A DNA stretch of 55,875 nt from 2-02-FULL-66-14 sp964651335. GTDB lineage: Bacteria; Pseudomonadota; Gammaproteobacteria; Burkholderiales; SG8-39. The stretch is taken from the NCBI GenBank assembly GCA_964651335.1, contig CAZYVT010000018.1, positions 1-55,875 of the forward strand, in the 5' to 3' direction. The notes under the pieces were generated by a model. The model was not told where the DNA came from, ran no database searches, and saw only the letters and a list, made by a program, of their open reading frames with translations. Within the stretch, counting starts at the first letter, position 1, and the number at the start of each line of letters is the position of its first letter. Below are positions 1 to 7,549 of this stretch, piece after piece. The position numbers were made by a program, and so were the translations under genes.

Positions 1-1055
1 ACACGCGGGACGAAACCAACCACTTCGCCGACATCCTGCTGCCCGACCAGATGGATCTGGAGAGCCTGCAACTGATCTACATCGGCGGCTCCAAGTACAT
101 CGAGCAGTTCTGGAAGCACGAGGGCTACGCCCTGCGCCAGCCGGTGGTCGCGCCGCGCGTCGACGCAAAGGACTTCACCGACATCGCCACCGAGCTCGCG
201 CGCCGCACCGGTTTGCTCGAGCGCTACAACGCCTCGATCAACCGTGGCACCGCAGGGGTCGCACTGAAGGGCGAAACCTGGGATTTCTCGCTCGAAGCCT
301 CGCACGCGCATACGCGCGACGAGATCTGGGACGCGGTGTGCCGTGCCGCGAGCGCGGAACTCACCGACGGCAAGGAAACGCACGGCCTGGACTGGTGGAA
401 GGAGAACGGCCTGCGGGTGAAGCCGTTCCCGCAGAGCAACTGGTACCTGTTCCCGACGCTTGCGGCGCAAGGCCTGCGCTTCGAACTCCCGTACCAGGAG
501 CGCCTGTGGCGCGTCGGCCAGCAGCTCGCGCGCCGCATGCACGAGCATGGCATCCAGTGGTGGGACAAACAGCTCGCCGAATACCAGCCGCTGCCGGTTT
601 GGAAGGATTTCCCGAAGTTGTGGGAGACAGAGTTGGCGCGCATCGGCGGCAAGGCGGACGATTTCCCCTTCTGGCTGCTCACCTCGCGCAGCATGCAGTA
701 CGCCTGGGGCGGCAACGTCGGCATGCAGATCATTCACGAGGTCGCCGGCAACGTCGCCGGCCACGACGGCGTGATCATCAACACCAAGCGCGCCGGGGAA
801 CTCGGCATTGCCGACGGCGATCCGGTCGAGATCGCGACGCCGAAAGCCAACGTCCGCGCGCGCGCCGTGCTGCGCCAGGGAATCCGTCCGGATACGCTGC
901 TGCTGATCGCCCAGTTCGATCACTGGGCGACGCCCTACGCCAAGGATTTCGGCGTGCCGAGCATGAACAGCCTGGTGCCGATGTCGATGGCGCTGACCGA
1001 TGCGACTGGTTCGGGGGCCGATGTGGTGCGGGTCTCGGTGAGGAAAACCGCATGA
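1..1055 (+). CDS. padB: Molybdopterin oxidoreductase catalytic subunit, C-terminal part (probable phenylacetyl-CoA:acceptor oxidoreductase PadB)
   Basis: The frame is open from the window edge (first full codon at base 3), so only about the last 350 residues are seen. The fragment begins with TRDETNHFADILLPDQ, the segment typical of DMSO-reductase-family molybdoenzymes. It ends in the molybdopterin-dinucleotide-binding beta-barrel domain (NTKRAGELGIADGDPVEI). The gene overlaps the Fe-S subunit by ATGA and is followed by an NrfD-type anchor and a phenylacetate-CoA ligase. That neighbourhood is why I read it as PadB, which takes part in the four-electron alpha-oxidation of phenylacetyl-CoA to phenylglyoxylate in Thauera and Azoarcus. 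The family assignment is firm. The substrate is inferred from context, and a polysulfide- or thiosulfate-reductase-like enzyme is the alternative. The N-terminal Fe-S and Mo-ligand region lies outside the window. Confidence 0.7.
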   Translation, partial: TRDETNHFADILLPDQMDLESLQLIYIGGSKYIEQFWKHEGYALRQPVVAPRVDAKDFTDIATELARRTGLLERYNASINRGTAGVALKGETWDFSLEASHAHTRDEIWDAVCRAASAELTDGKETHGLDWWKENGLRVKPFPQSNWYLFPTLAAQGLRFELPYQERLWRVGQQLARRMHEHGIQWWDKQLAEYQPLPVWKDFPKLWETELARIGGKADDFPFWLLTSRSMQYAWGGNVGMQIIHEVAGNVAGHDGVIINTKRAGELGIADGDPVEIATPKANVRARAVLRQGIRPDTLLLIAQFDHWATPYAKDFGVPSMNSLVPMSMALTDATGSGADVVRVSVRKTA

Positions 1056-1702
1056 CCCGCTGGGTCATGATTGCAGATCTCAGGCGCTGCGTCGGCTGCC
1101 AGACGTGCACCGCCGCGTGCAAGCACACCAATGCCACGCCGCCCGAGGTGCAGTGGCGCCGCGTGCTCGACATGGAGGTGGGGGAGTACCCGAACGTCAA
1201 GCGCGTATTCGTTCCCGTCGGCTGCATGCACTGCGCCGATCCGCCGTGCATGCACGTCTGTCCGTCCACCGCGACCCGCCAGCGCAAGGACGGCATCGTC
1301 ACGATCGACTACGACCTGTGCATCGGCTGCGGGTACTGTGCGGTGGCCTGCCCCTACCAGGCGCGCTACAAGGTGGACAAGGCCGAGTTCGCCTACGGCA
1401 AGCCGATGGAGTCGGAGGCGAAGCGCTTCGATCCCGGGCGTATCGGCGTCGCCACCAAGTGCACGTTCTGCTCTGACCGGGTGGATGCCGGCCTGGAACA
1501 AAGCCTGAAGCCGGGCGTCGACCCGGAGGCATCGCCCGCATGCGTCAACAGCTGCATCGCGCAGGCATTGCACTTCGGCGACATCGAGGACCCGGCGAGC
1601 AACGTGTCGCAGCTGCTCGCGGAGAACCAGTTTTTCCGCATGCACGAGGAGCTCGGCACCGAGCCTGGCTTTTACTACCTCTGGGACAGGAAGGCGCCAT
1701 GA
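1052..1702 (+). CDS. padC: Four-cluster [4Fe-4S] ferredoxin subunit of the molybdoenzyme (PadC/DmsB-like)
   Basis: A 216-residue electron-transfer subunit. The cysteine groups CVGCQTCTAACK, CMHCADPPCMHVCP, CIGCGYCAVACP and CTFCSDR plus ACVNSC give the sixteen-Cys, four-cluster pattern of DmsB/PsrB/PadC proteins. The start is the ATG that overlaps the stop of the catalytic subunit (ATGA), and it is followed by another ATGA overlap with the membrane anchor, so the three subunits are translationally coupled. It would carry electrons from the Mo cofactor to the membrane subunit and the quinone pool. No signal peptide is visible. Whether the complex faces the cytoplasm depends on the missing N-terminus of the catalytic subunit. 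The family is certain; the Pad assignment comes from the neighbouring phenylacetate-CoA ligase. Confidence 0.75.
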   Translation: MTRWVMIADLRRCVGCQTCTAACKHTNATPPEVQWRRVLDMEVGEYPNVKRVFVPVGCMHCADPPCMHVCPSTATRQRKDGIVTIDYDLCIGCGYCAVACPYQARYKVDKAEFAYGKPMESEAKRFDPGRIGVATKCTFCSDRVDAGLEQSLKPGVDPEASPACVNSCIAQALHFGDIEDPASNVSQLLAENQFFRMHEELGTEPGFYYLWDRKAP

Positions 1703-2538
1703 GCTTCGGCCCGCAGCCCTGGATCCAGCGCCACTGGGATTGGCGCGCCGCGGGCAACTTCGTCTTCGGTGGCGCCGGCAGCGGGTTGCTGCTCGCCGCG
1801 GCGCTCGTGCTGCCGCTCGGTCCGGCGCGAGCGGTGTCGTTGCCACTCGGCCTTGCACTGGTCGGCCTCGGGCTATTCTGCGTCTGGCTCGAGACCGGCC
1901 GCCCCTTGCGCGCGCTGCACGTGTTCATCAATCCGTGGACTTCCTGGATGACCCGCGAGGCGTTCGCGGGGATCGCGCTTTTCGCCGCCGCGATCGCCGC
2001 ATTCTTTCAGCCGGGCGCATGGACGGAAACCGCGCTCGGCCTGTGCGCCCTCGTCTTCGCCTGGTGCCAGGCGAGGATCCTCGAGGCGTCCAAAGGCATC
2101 CCGGCGTGGCGCGAACCGAAGATCGTAGCGTTCATCCTCTCGACCGCGTTATCCGAGGGTGCGGCGCTCGCGGTCGTGCTCACGCTCGCGTACGGCGCGC
2201 GCAACATGCTGGTGTACGGCCTGCTCGCCGCCGCGCTGCTGGCGCGCGCGATCGCCTGGACTCTGTACTGCACCCGCACCGCACCGAAACTCACCGGTGC
2301 GCCGCGCACCGCGCTCGAAGCGGTGACGCCGAGAATGCTCTGGTTCGGCACCTTCGGCTCGATCGCGCTCATCGCCGCCGCTTCGGCGCTGCCGCGCCCC
2401 TACGCTTTGCCGCTTGCGGGGCTCGCCGCGCTGGCTGCAATCGCCACCGGCTGGCACGCCAAGTACGCGATCGTGACGCGCGCCTCGCTCAACCAGGGCT
2501 TTGCGCTCCCCGCGCTGCCGGTGCGCGGCTCGCGCTGA
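1699..2538 (+). CDS. padD: NrfD/DmsC-type membrane anchor subunit (PadD-like)
   Basis: A 279-residue integral membrane protein with about eight hydrophobic segments. It opens with a short soluble stretch and NFVFGGAGSGLLLAAALV, the NrfD-type first helix. The ATG overlaps the stop of the Fe-S subunit. It would anchor the molybdoenzyme and pass electrons to quinone. Biochemically described phenylacetyl-CoA:acceptor oxidoreductase is membrane-bound with one large and two small subunits, which fits this three-gene set. The ligase gene follows after only 13 bases, so the four genes are probably one transcript. The alternative is the anchor of a related sulfur-compound reductase. Confidence 0.68.
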   Translation: MSFGPQPWIQRHWDWRAAGNFVFGGAGSGLLLAAALVLPLGPARAVSLPLGLALVGLGLFCVWLETGRPLRALHVFINPWTSWMTREAFAGIALFAAAIAAFFQPGAWTETALGLCALVFAWCQARILEASKGIPAWREPKIVAFILSTALSEGAALAVVLTLAYGARNMLVYGLLAAALLARAIAWTLYCTRTAPKLTGAPRTALEAVTPRMLWFGTFGSIALIAAASALPRPYALPLAGLAALAAIATGWHAKYAIVTRASLNQGFALPALPVRGSR

Positions 2539-2551
2539 AGGAAATCGTGCC

Positions 2552-3928
2552 ATGTCACCCATGCTCGTCAGAAGCTCGCGCAATGAAATCGCGCGCCAGC
2601 ATCGCGCGAAACGCATCGCGCCGGAGCCCCCGTACCGCTTTCAGCCGAAGGCGGAAACCATGCCGCGCGAGCTCCTTGCCGCGCTTCAGTTGCGGCGCCT
2701 GCGCGCGACGCTGAGGAACGCGTACCAGAACGTCCCGCTGCACCGCCGGCGCATGCAGGAGCGCGGCGTCGAGCCGGGCGATGTCAAGAACCTTTCCGAC
2801 CTCGCGCGATTGCCGTTTACGGCGAAGAGCGATCTGCGCGACCACTACCCGTTCGGTCTCTTCGCACGGCCACGCGAGCAGCTCGCGCGGCTGCACGCAT
2901 CCTCCGGCACGACGGGCAAACCGACGGTCGTCGGCTACACGAAACGCGATCTGGCGCTCTGGGCAGACCTGATGGCGCGCTCAATGGCCTGCGCCGGGGC
3001 GCGGCCGGGAGATGTGGTGCACAACGCCTACGGCTACGGGCTGTTCACGGGCGGTCTCGGCATGCACTACGGGATCGAGCGGCTCGGTGCAACGGCCGTG
3101 CCGGTCTCAGGCGGCTCGACCGAGCGCCAGGTCGCCCTGATCCGCGATTTCGGCGCCCGGGTTCTGTGCTGCACGCCCTCGTACGCGCTCGTCATCGCCG
3201 AGGTGGCGGAAAAGGAAGGCGTGGACCTGAGGCAATCGAAGCTCGAGGTGGGGCTTTTCGGCGCCGAGCCCTGGAGCGAACAGATGCGCGCCGAGATCGA
3301 GCAGCGGCTCGGCCTCAAGGCGATGGACAACTACGGACTTTCGGAGATTCTCGGCCCGGGCGTGGCGGTCGAATGCCCCGAGCAGGCCGGGCTGCACGGC
3401 TGGGAGGACCACTTCCTGTTCGAGCTGGTCGATCCCGACAGCGGCAAGCCGGTCGCAGAGGGGCAGCCGGGCGAGCTCGTGATCACGACACTGACCAAGG
3501 AAGCGTTGCCGATGATCCGCTATCGCACCCGCGACATCACGCGTGCAACGACCGCGCGCTGCGGGTGCGGCCGCACCCATCTGCGGCTGCATCGCATCAC
3601 GGGCCGCAACGACGACATGCTCATCATCCGCGGCGTCAACGTGTTTCCTTCGCAGATCGAGGCGGTGCTCGTCGGGTTGCCCGGAATCGCGCCCCATTAC
3701 CAGATTGTGGTCGAGCGCGAGGGGCCGCTCGACCAGCTCACGGTGGAAGTCGAGCCGTTGCCCGGCGTGCCCGCCGATTCGACCCCCGCGATCGCGGAGG
3801 ACGTGCGGCACCACATCCAGTCGCGCATAGGACTGCGCGCCGACGTGCGCGTGCTTGCTGCGGGAGGCATCCCGCGTTCGCAGGGCAAGGCGGTGCGGGT
3901 GCGCGACTTGCGTCCGAAGGAAAGCTGA
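2552..3928 (+). CDS. paaK: Phenylacetate-CoA ligase (PaaK/PadJ family)
   Basis: A 458-residue AMP-forming acyl-CoA ligase that activates phenylacetate (or a close aryl acid) to its CoA thioester. Visible motifs are LHASSGTTGKPTVVGYT (phosphate-binding loop), NYGLSEILGPG (adenine/acid pocket), the YRTRDIT hinge region and GRNDDMLIIRGVNVFPSQIE of the small C-terminal PaaK domain. I start at ATG 2552, preceded by AAGGA at good spacing. An ATG further upstream would overlap the membrane-anchor gene. The N-terminus is some 20 residues longer than a typical PaaK. It sits directly behind the PadBCD-like genes, so it probably supplies the phenylacetyl-CoA they oxidise. Benzoate-CoA ligases belong to a different branch, so this is not the benzoate-activating enzyme. 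Confidence 0.88.
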   Translation: MSPMLVRSSRNEIARQHRAKRIAPEPPYRFQPKAETMPRELLAALQLRRLRATLRNAYQNVPLHRRRMQERGVEPGDVKNLSDLARLPFTAKSDLRDHYPFGLFARPREQLARLHASSGTTGKPTVVGYTKRDLALWADLMARSMACAGARPGDVVHNAYGYGLFTGGLGMHYGIERLGATAVPVSGGSTERQVALIRDFGARVLCCTPSYALVIAEVAEKEGVDLRQSKLEVGLFGAEPWSEQMRAEIEQRLGLKAMDNYGLSEILGPGVAVECPEQAGLHGWEDHFLFELVDPDSGKPVAEGQPGELVITTLTKEALPMIRYRTRDITRATTARCGCGRTHLRLHRITGRNDDMLIIRGVNVFPSQIEAVLVGLPGIAPHYQIVVEREGPLDQLTVEVEPLPGVPADSTPAIAEDVRHHIQSRIGLRADVRVLAAGGIPRSQGKAVRVRDLRPKES

Positions 3929-3958
3929 GGCGATGAAGCGCATCGAGACGGTTGCATC

Positions 3959-5254
3959 ATGATTCCGTTCGCTGCCGGAGCGCGCAGCCGGCTGCTCCCG
4001 GTCTCCGTTCCAATGCGATATTTCGGGGCAGCGGTCGCGTTCCAGGTACTCGCATGGGCGATGCTGCTCGCAGCTTCCGAGCCGCTCTCGGCGTTCCGCG
4101 CCGGCCTGGGGCCGGTGTTCGCGGCGCTGCACGCCGTGACGCTCGGCGTGCTTGCGGTCGCCGCGGTCGGCGCGAGCCTGCAGATGTTGCCGGTCGCCAC
4201 GCGCCAGCCGGTGCGCTCGATCGCGGCGGCGAAGCTCGCGTGGTGGCTGCTCGTTCCCGGCCTGCTACTGTTCACCGGTGGTGCGGCAGCGTACCGGCCG
4301 CAACTCATGGCACCCGGCGCGGCCGCCGCGTTCACTGCACTGGCGATCTACGGCTGGCTGTTGTTCGAGAATCTCCGCCATGCGCGCGGAATGCCGGCGA
4401 TCCGCGCCTACGGCTGGGCGGCGCTTGCGTGCCTGGTCCTCGCGCTCGCGCTCGGCGTCGCGCTCGTCGCTCACTACGAGTTTGGCATGGCGCTCGATCG
4501 AAGCGCGTTCGCGGCCGCGCACCTGGTGCTTGCGAGCTACGGCTTTCTCGGGCTGCTCGCGTTCGGGTTTTCGTGCTTTCTGCTGCCGATGTTCGCGCTT
4601 GCACCGGCGCCCTCCGAGCGGGGTGCGGCGATCGCGCTCATCGCCTGCGTGTGCGCGATTGCGCTCGCGCTCGCGGCGATCGCGCTCGGCCGTGACGATT
4701 TGCTTGCGCTCGCCGCCGCAGCCGGTTTCGGTGCCGCCCTTTTTCACGTGATCATGATCGAGCGGTCGCTGCGCGCCAGGCTGCGTCCACCGCTCGGATC
4801 CGCCTTCCTGCTGGTGCGCGTGTCGTGGTTCTGTCTGCTGGCGAGCCTCGCACTGGGTGCCGCGCTCGCCCTCGGCGTTGCGGCAGAGCGCGCGGAGGTG
4901 CTCTTCGGCGTGCTGCTCGTACCGGGCTGGCTGCTGACGTTTCTGCTCGCCGTGCTGCAGCGGATCGTGCCGTTTCTCGCCTCGGTGCACGCCGGCGGCG
5001 CCGGGCGTTCCCCTGCCCGCGTGTCTTCGATGACGCCGCAACGTACGCTCGACGCGCACCGCGTCCTGCATCTTTGCGCGCTTGCGGCGCTCGTGGGCGG
5101 AGTCGCTGCGGCGTCTGACTGGCTGACACGTCTCGCCGCCGCAATCGGGCTTGCGGCGGCGATCGCGTACGCCGTGTTCTTCGTCGCGGTGATGCTGCGC
5201 CTGCGCGGTTCGCGCTCCGGCAGGAGACCGGATGTTCTTCAACCGACAAACTAG
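3959..5254 (+). CDS. Polytopic membrane protein, NnrS/heme-copper-oxidase-like
   Basis: A 431-residue protein made almost entirely of hydrophobic helices (about twelve). Histidines are scattered near helix ends (ALHAVTLGVL, AAAHLVLASYGF, FHVIMIERS, FLASVHAGG), which recalls NnrS and catalytic-subunit-I-like heme proteins. I cannot identify the family with certainty. It starts at ATG 3959. A nine-codon reading frame (ATG 3933, stop overlapping the start as ATGA) lies just upstream and could couple translation. Its 3' end overlaps the hemerythrin gene by 23 bases, so the two are likely co-expressed. A role in sensing or handling O2 or NO next to oxygen-sensitive anaerobic enzymes is inference only. 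Confidence 0.55.
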   Translation: MIPFAAGARSRLLPVSVPMRYFGAAVAFQVLAWAMLLAASEPLSAFRAGLGPVFAALHAVTLGVLAVAAVGASLQMLPVATRQPVRSIAAAKLAWWLLVPGLLLFTGGAAAYRPQLMAPGAAAAFTALAIYGWLLFENLRHARGMPAIRAYGWAALACLVLALALGVALVAHYEFGMALDRSAFAAAHLVLASYGFLGLLAFGFSCFLLPMFALAPAPSERGAAIALIACVCAIALALAAIALGRDDLLALAAAAGFGAALFHVIMIERSLRARLRPPLGSAFLLVRVSWFCLLASLALGAALALGVAAERAEVLFGVLLVPGWLLTFLLAVLQRIVPFLASVHAGGAGRSPARVSSMTPQRTLDAHRVLHLCALAALVGGVAAASDWLTRLAAAIGLAAAIAYAVFFVAVMLRLRGSRSGRRPDVLQPTN

Positions 5255-5702
5255 CCTGCGGCTGCACGAGGAGCACCTCGCAACGGTGCAGTTGTGGAAC
5301 CGTCTCGAGCAGACCATCGTGACGCGCGCGCCCGAGGCCGAGCTGCTCGAGTTGCTCCGGCGCTGTACGGCCGCGCTCGCCGACGAGGTCACGCGCCACT
5401 TCGATTTCGAGGAGCGCGAGCTCTTCCCGCGCCTTGCGGATGCGGGGGAGGGCGACATCGCCGAGCTTCTCTCCGAGGAGCACGAAACGATCCGCGGCGC
5501 CGCACGATCGCTGCGCGAGCTGCTTGCGCCCTGGGAACCCGACGCCACGGCGATGCAGCGGTTGCGCGCGCTCGGGCTGGAACTCGCCGAGCGCCTGGTT
5601 GCGCACGTGCAAAAGGAAGAGATGGCGCTGCTCCCGGCGCTCGAAGACCTGCTCGATGAGGAGACCGATCGTGAACTTGCGCTCGCCTACGCAGAGACCT
5701 GA
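5232..5702 (+). CDS. Hemerythrin HHE-domain protein
   Basis: A 156-residue all-helical protein carrying the diiron ligand pattern of the HHE family: LHEEH near the N-terminus, RHFDFEERELF, SEEHETI and AHVQKEEMALLP. These domains bind O2, NO or iron in the cytoplasm. The start ATG 5232 has AGGAG five bases upstream, inside the preceding membrane-protein gene, and the end overlaps the GNAT gene. The tight packing with a polytopic heme-copper-like protein suggests a shared task, perhaps O2/NO management for the anaerobic aromatic pathway. The domain call is firm; the role is inferred. Confidence 0.82.
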   Translation: MFFNRQTSLRLHEEHLATVQLWNRLEQTIVTRAPEAELLELLRRCTAALADEVTRHFDFEERELFPRLADAGEGDIAELLSEEHETIRGAARSLRELLAPWEPDATAMQRLRALGLELAERLVAHVQKEEMALLPALEDLLDEETDRELALAYAET

Positions 5703-6693
5703 CCTGAAGACCCGCCGCCTTGCGGCCGCCGACCTCGATGCGGTGGTGGCGATCGACGCCGCCATCGGTGGCCGGCAGCGCAGTGCCTACTTTGCGCGAC
5801 GCCTTGCACGGGCGCAGCGTGCGCCCGACATGCACGCACAGTTCGCGGTGGACGAAGGCGGGGCCGTTGCCGGATTCGTGCTCGGGCGTGTGCTCGAGGG
5901 CGAATTCGGGCGCACCGAGCCCGCGCTGCAGCTGGAGGTGATCGGCGTCAGATCTGCGGTGCGGGGGCGTGGCGTGGGTGCCGCGCTCGGCCAGGCGCTC
6001 GAGGCAGAAGCGCGGCGGCGCGGCATCGCGGAATTGCGCACCGCGGCGCTCTGGCGGGAGCACCTGATGCTGCGCTTTCTGGCGGCGAGCGGCTGGTCGC
6101 TGGGACAACATCAGGTTCTCGACTGCGTGATCGGCGAGGGCGAATTGGGCACCGCGCGCGAAGCGCCCGTGACTTCGCCCGACGACGCTCGCCCGGGAGA
6201 TCCGAACGACTACAGCGCGCCGGTAACGGACAACTACGAGGCGCTGGCGCGCGACCTCGCCGAGGTCCGCGCGCTCACCGAACAGGACTTCGACGGGATT
6301 GCGCGGATCGACCGCCGGCTCACGGGCCGCGACCGCGGCACCTACCTGCGCCACGCGCTGGGCGAAGCGCTCGGCGAGACCGGCATCCGCGTTTCGCTCG
6401 CCGCAATCACGGACGGCGCGGTCGCGGGCTACGTCATGGCGCGCGTGGATCTGGGGGACTTCGGGCGCGCCGAGCCGGTTGCAATCCTCGATACGATGGG
6501 AGTGGACCCGATGCACGAGGGCAAGGGCATCGGCCGCGCGCTGCTGTCGCAGCTCTTCGTCAACCTCTCGGCGCTGCGGGTCGAGCGCGTCGAGACCGTG
6601 GTCGCGTACGCCAACTTCGAGCTGCTCGGCTTTTTCGTGCGCGCCGGCTTCGGCCCCTCGGACCGGCTCGCGTTCGTCAAGCGGCTCGGCTAG
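5671..6693 (+). CDS. Tandem GNAT-domain acetyltransferase-like protein
   Basis: Two GCN5-type domains lie in one chain of about 340 residues. The acetyl-CoA loop appears as VRSAVRGRGVGAALGQAL in the first half and VDPMHEGKGIGRALLSQL in the second. I choose the GTG at 5671 because GAGGAG lies seven bases before it. An in-frame ATG at 5656 has no such site, and a longer frame from 5434 would run inside the hemerythrin gene. The start overlaps the hemerythrin gene by 32 bases. The two halves share the repeated FGR-EP segment (EFGRTEPAL, DFGRAEPVA), consistent with an internal duplication. The substrate is unknown: protein lysines, a small amine and an acyl-CoA-linked role are all possible. Confidence 0.72.
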   Translation: MNLRSPTQRPDLKTRRLAAADLDAVVAIDAAIGGRQRSAYFARRLARAQRAPDMHAQFAVDEGGAVAGFVLGRVLEGEFGRTEPALQLEVIGVRSAVRGRGVGAALGQALEAEARRRGIAELRTAALWREHLMLRFLAASGWSLGQHQVLDCVIGEGELGTAREAPVTSPDDARPGDPNDYSAPVTDNYEALARDLAEVRALTEQDFDGIARIDRRLTGRDRGTYLRHALGEALGETGIRVSLAAITDGAVAGYVMARVDLGDFGRAEPVAILDTMGVDPMHEGKGIGRALLSQLFVNLSALRVERVETVVAYANFELLGFFVRAGFGPSDRLAFVKRLG

Positions 6694-6721
6694 CACCGCT
6701 GCGCCAGGGGACGGGATCGGC

Positions 6722-6750
6722 TTGACATCGCTTACTGAATGAACGATCAT
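6722..6750 (+). promoter_or_regulatory. Sigma-70-type promoter of the SDR/acyl-CoA operon
   Basis: TTGACA at 6722-6727 is a perfect -35 element. After exactly 17 bases comes GATCAT (6745-6750), which matches four of six positions of a -10. The operator described separately covers the spacer end and the -10, so a bound repressor would block polymerase directly. Seen in sequence; transcription start not known. Confidence 0.6.
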
Positions 6751-6753
6751 TCA
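6736..6753. promoter_or_regulatory. TetR-type operator palindrome TGAATGA-N4-TCATTCA
   Basis: Perfect 7-base arms (6736-6742 and 6747-6753) around ACGA. The layout and arms resemble the operator bound by the TetR-family fatty-acid regulator FadR of Bacillus. The TetR gene at 9539 in the same operon is the obvious candidate ligand-responsive repressor, which would make the operon autoregulated and probably induced by an acyl-CoA. Confidence 0.65.
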
Positions 6754-6771
6754 CCTACCAAGGAGACTGGC

Positions 6772-7518
6772 ATGAGACTCGACGGCAAGACCGCGGTGGT
6801 GACCGGCGCGGCATCCGGCATCGGCCGCGCCACTGCGGAGGCGTTCGCAAAGGCGGGCGCGCAGGTGTTCCTCGGCGACGTCGCGGCAGAGGCAGGCGAG
6901 CAGGCAGCCGCGGCGATCCGCGCCACCGGAGGCCGCGCCGATTTCATCCGGCTCGATGTCACCGACCCCGCCTCGATCGAACAGTTCAGGCGCGAAGCCT
7001 ACTCGCGGCGCGAGCAGATCGACATCGTCGCCAACGTGGCGGGCTGGGGCAAGAACGAGCCGTTCATGCAGAACACGCCCGAGTTCTGGAAAAAAATCAT
7101 CGACCTCAACCTGATGGGGCCGATCCAGGTGAGCCGCGCCTTCCTCGACCAGATGATCGAGCGCCAGGCGGGAAAGATCGTCACGGTCTCGAGCGACGCC
7201 GGACGCGTCGGCAGTCTGGGCGAGACCGTGTACTCGGGCGCCAAGGGCGGCGCGATCGCCTTCACCAAGAGCCTCGCGCGGGAGGTGGCGCGCTACAACA
7301 TCAATGTGAACTGCGTCTGCCCGGGCCCGACCGATACGCCGCTGATGGCGGCGGTGCCCGACAAGATCAAGGAGGCGTTCGCGCGCGTCACGCCGATGCG
7401 GCGCCTCGCCAGGCCGCAGGAGGTCGCCGACGCGATCCTGTTCTTCGCCAGCAGCCGCTCGGACTTCGTCACCGGCCAGGTGCTCAGCGTCTCGGGCGGA
7501 TTGACGATGGCGGGCTGA
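6772..7518 (+). CDS. Short-chain dehydrogenase/reductase (3-hydroxyacyl-CoA dehydrogenase-like, BadH-like)
   Basis: A 248-residue classical SDR. It has the TGAASGIG cofactor loop at residues 11-18, an acidic residue after the second strand (FLGDV) favouring NAD, and the catalytic set Ser141, Tyr154 and Lys158. The start is ATG 6772, behind AAGGAG. The in-frame ATG at 6739 lies inside the operator palindrome and is rejected. It begins an operon with a crotonase, an acyl-CoA dehydrogenase, a TetR regulator and an enoyl-CoA hydratase, so an alicyclic or straight-chain hydroxyacyl-CoA is the likely substrate, as for 2-hydroxycyclohexanecarboxyl-CoA dehydrogenase BadH. Because no zinc-type Had is present nearby, it is also a candidate for oxidising the 6-hydroxy intermediate of the benzoyl-CoA pathway, but that is speculation. 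Confidence 0.75.
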   Translation: MRLDGKTAVVTGAASGIGRATAEAFAKAGAQVFLGDVAAEAGEQAAAAIRATGGRADFIRLDVTDPASIEQFRREAYSRREQIDIVANVAGWGKNEPFMQNTPEFWKKIIDLNLMGPIQVSRAFLDQMIERQAGKIVTVSSDAGRVGSLGETVYSGAKGGAIAFTKSLAREVARYNINVNCVCPGPTDTPLMAAVPDKIKEAFARVTPMRRLARPQEVADAILFFASSRSDFVTGQVLSVSGGLTMAG

Positions 7519-7549
7519 GTTTTTCTTTCACCCTAGTGTCGAGGACTCC

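Noticed and set aside
6739..6771. Upstream in-frame ATG for the SDR gene
   Set aside because: It lies within the operator and -10 element; the ATG at 6772 follows a good AAGGAG.
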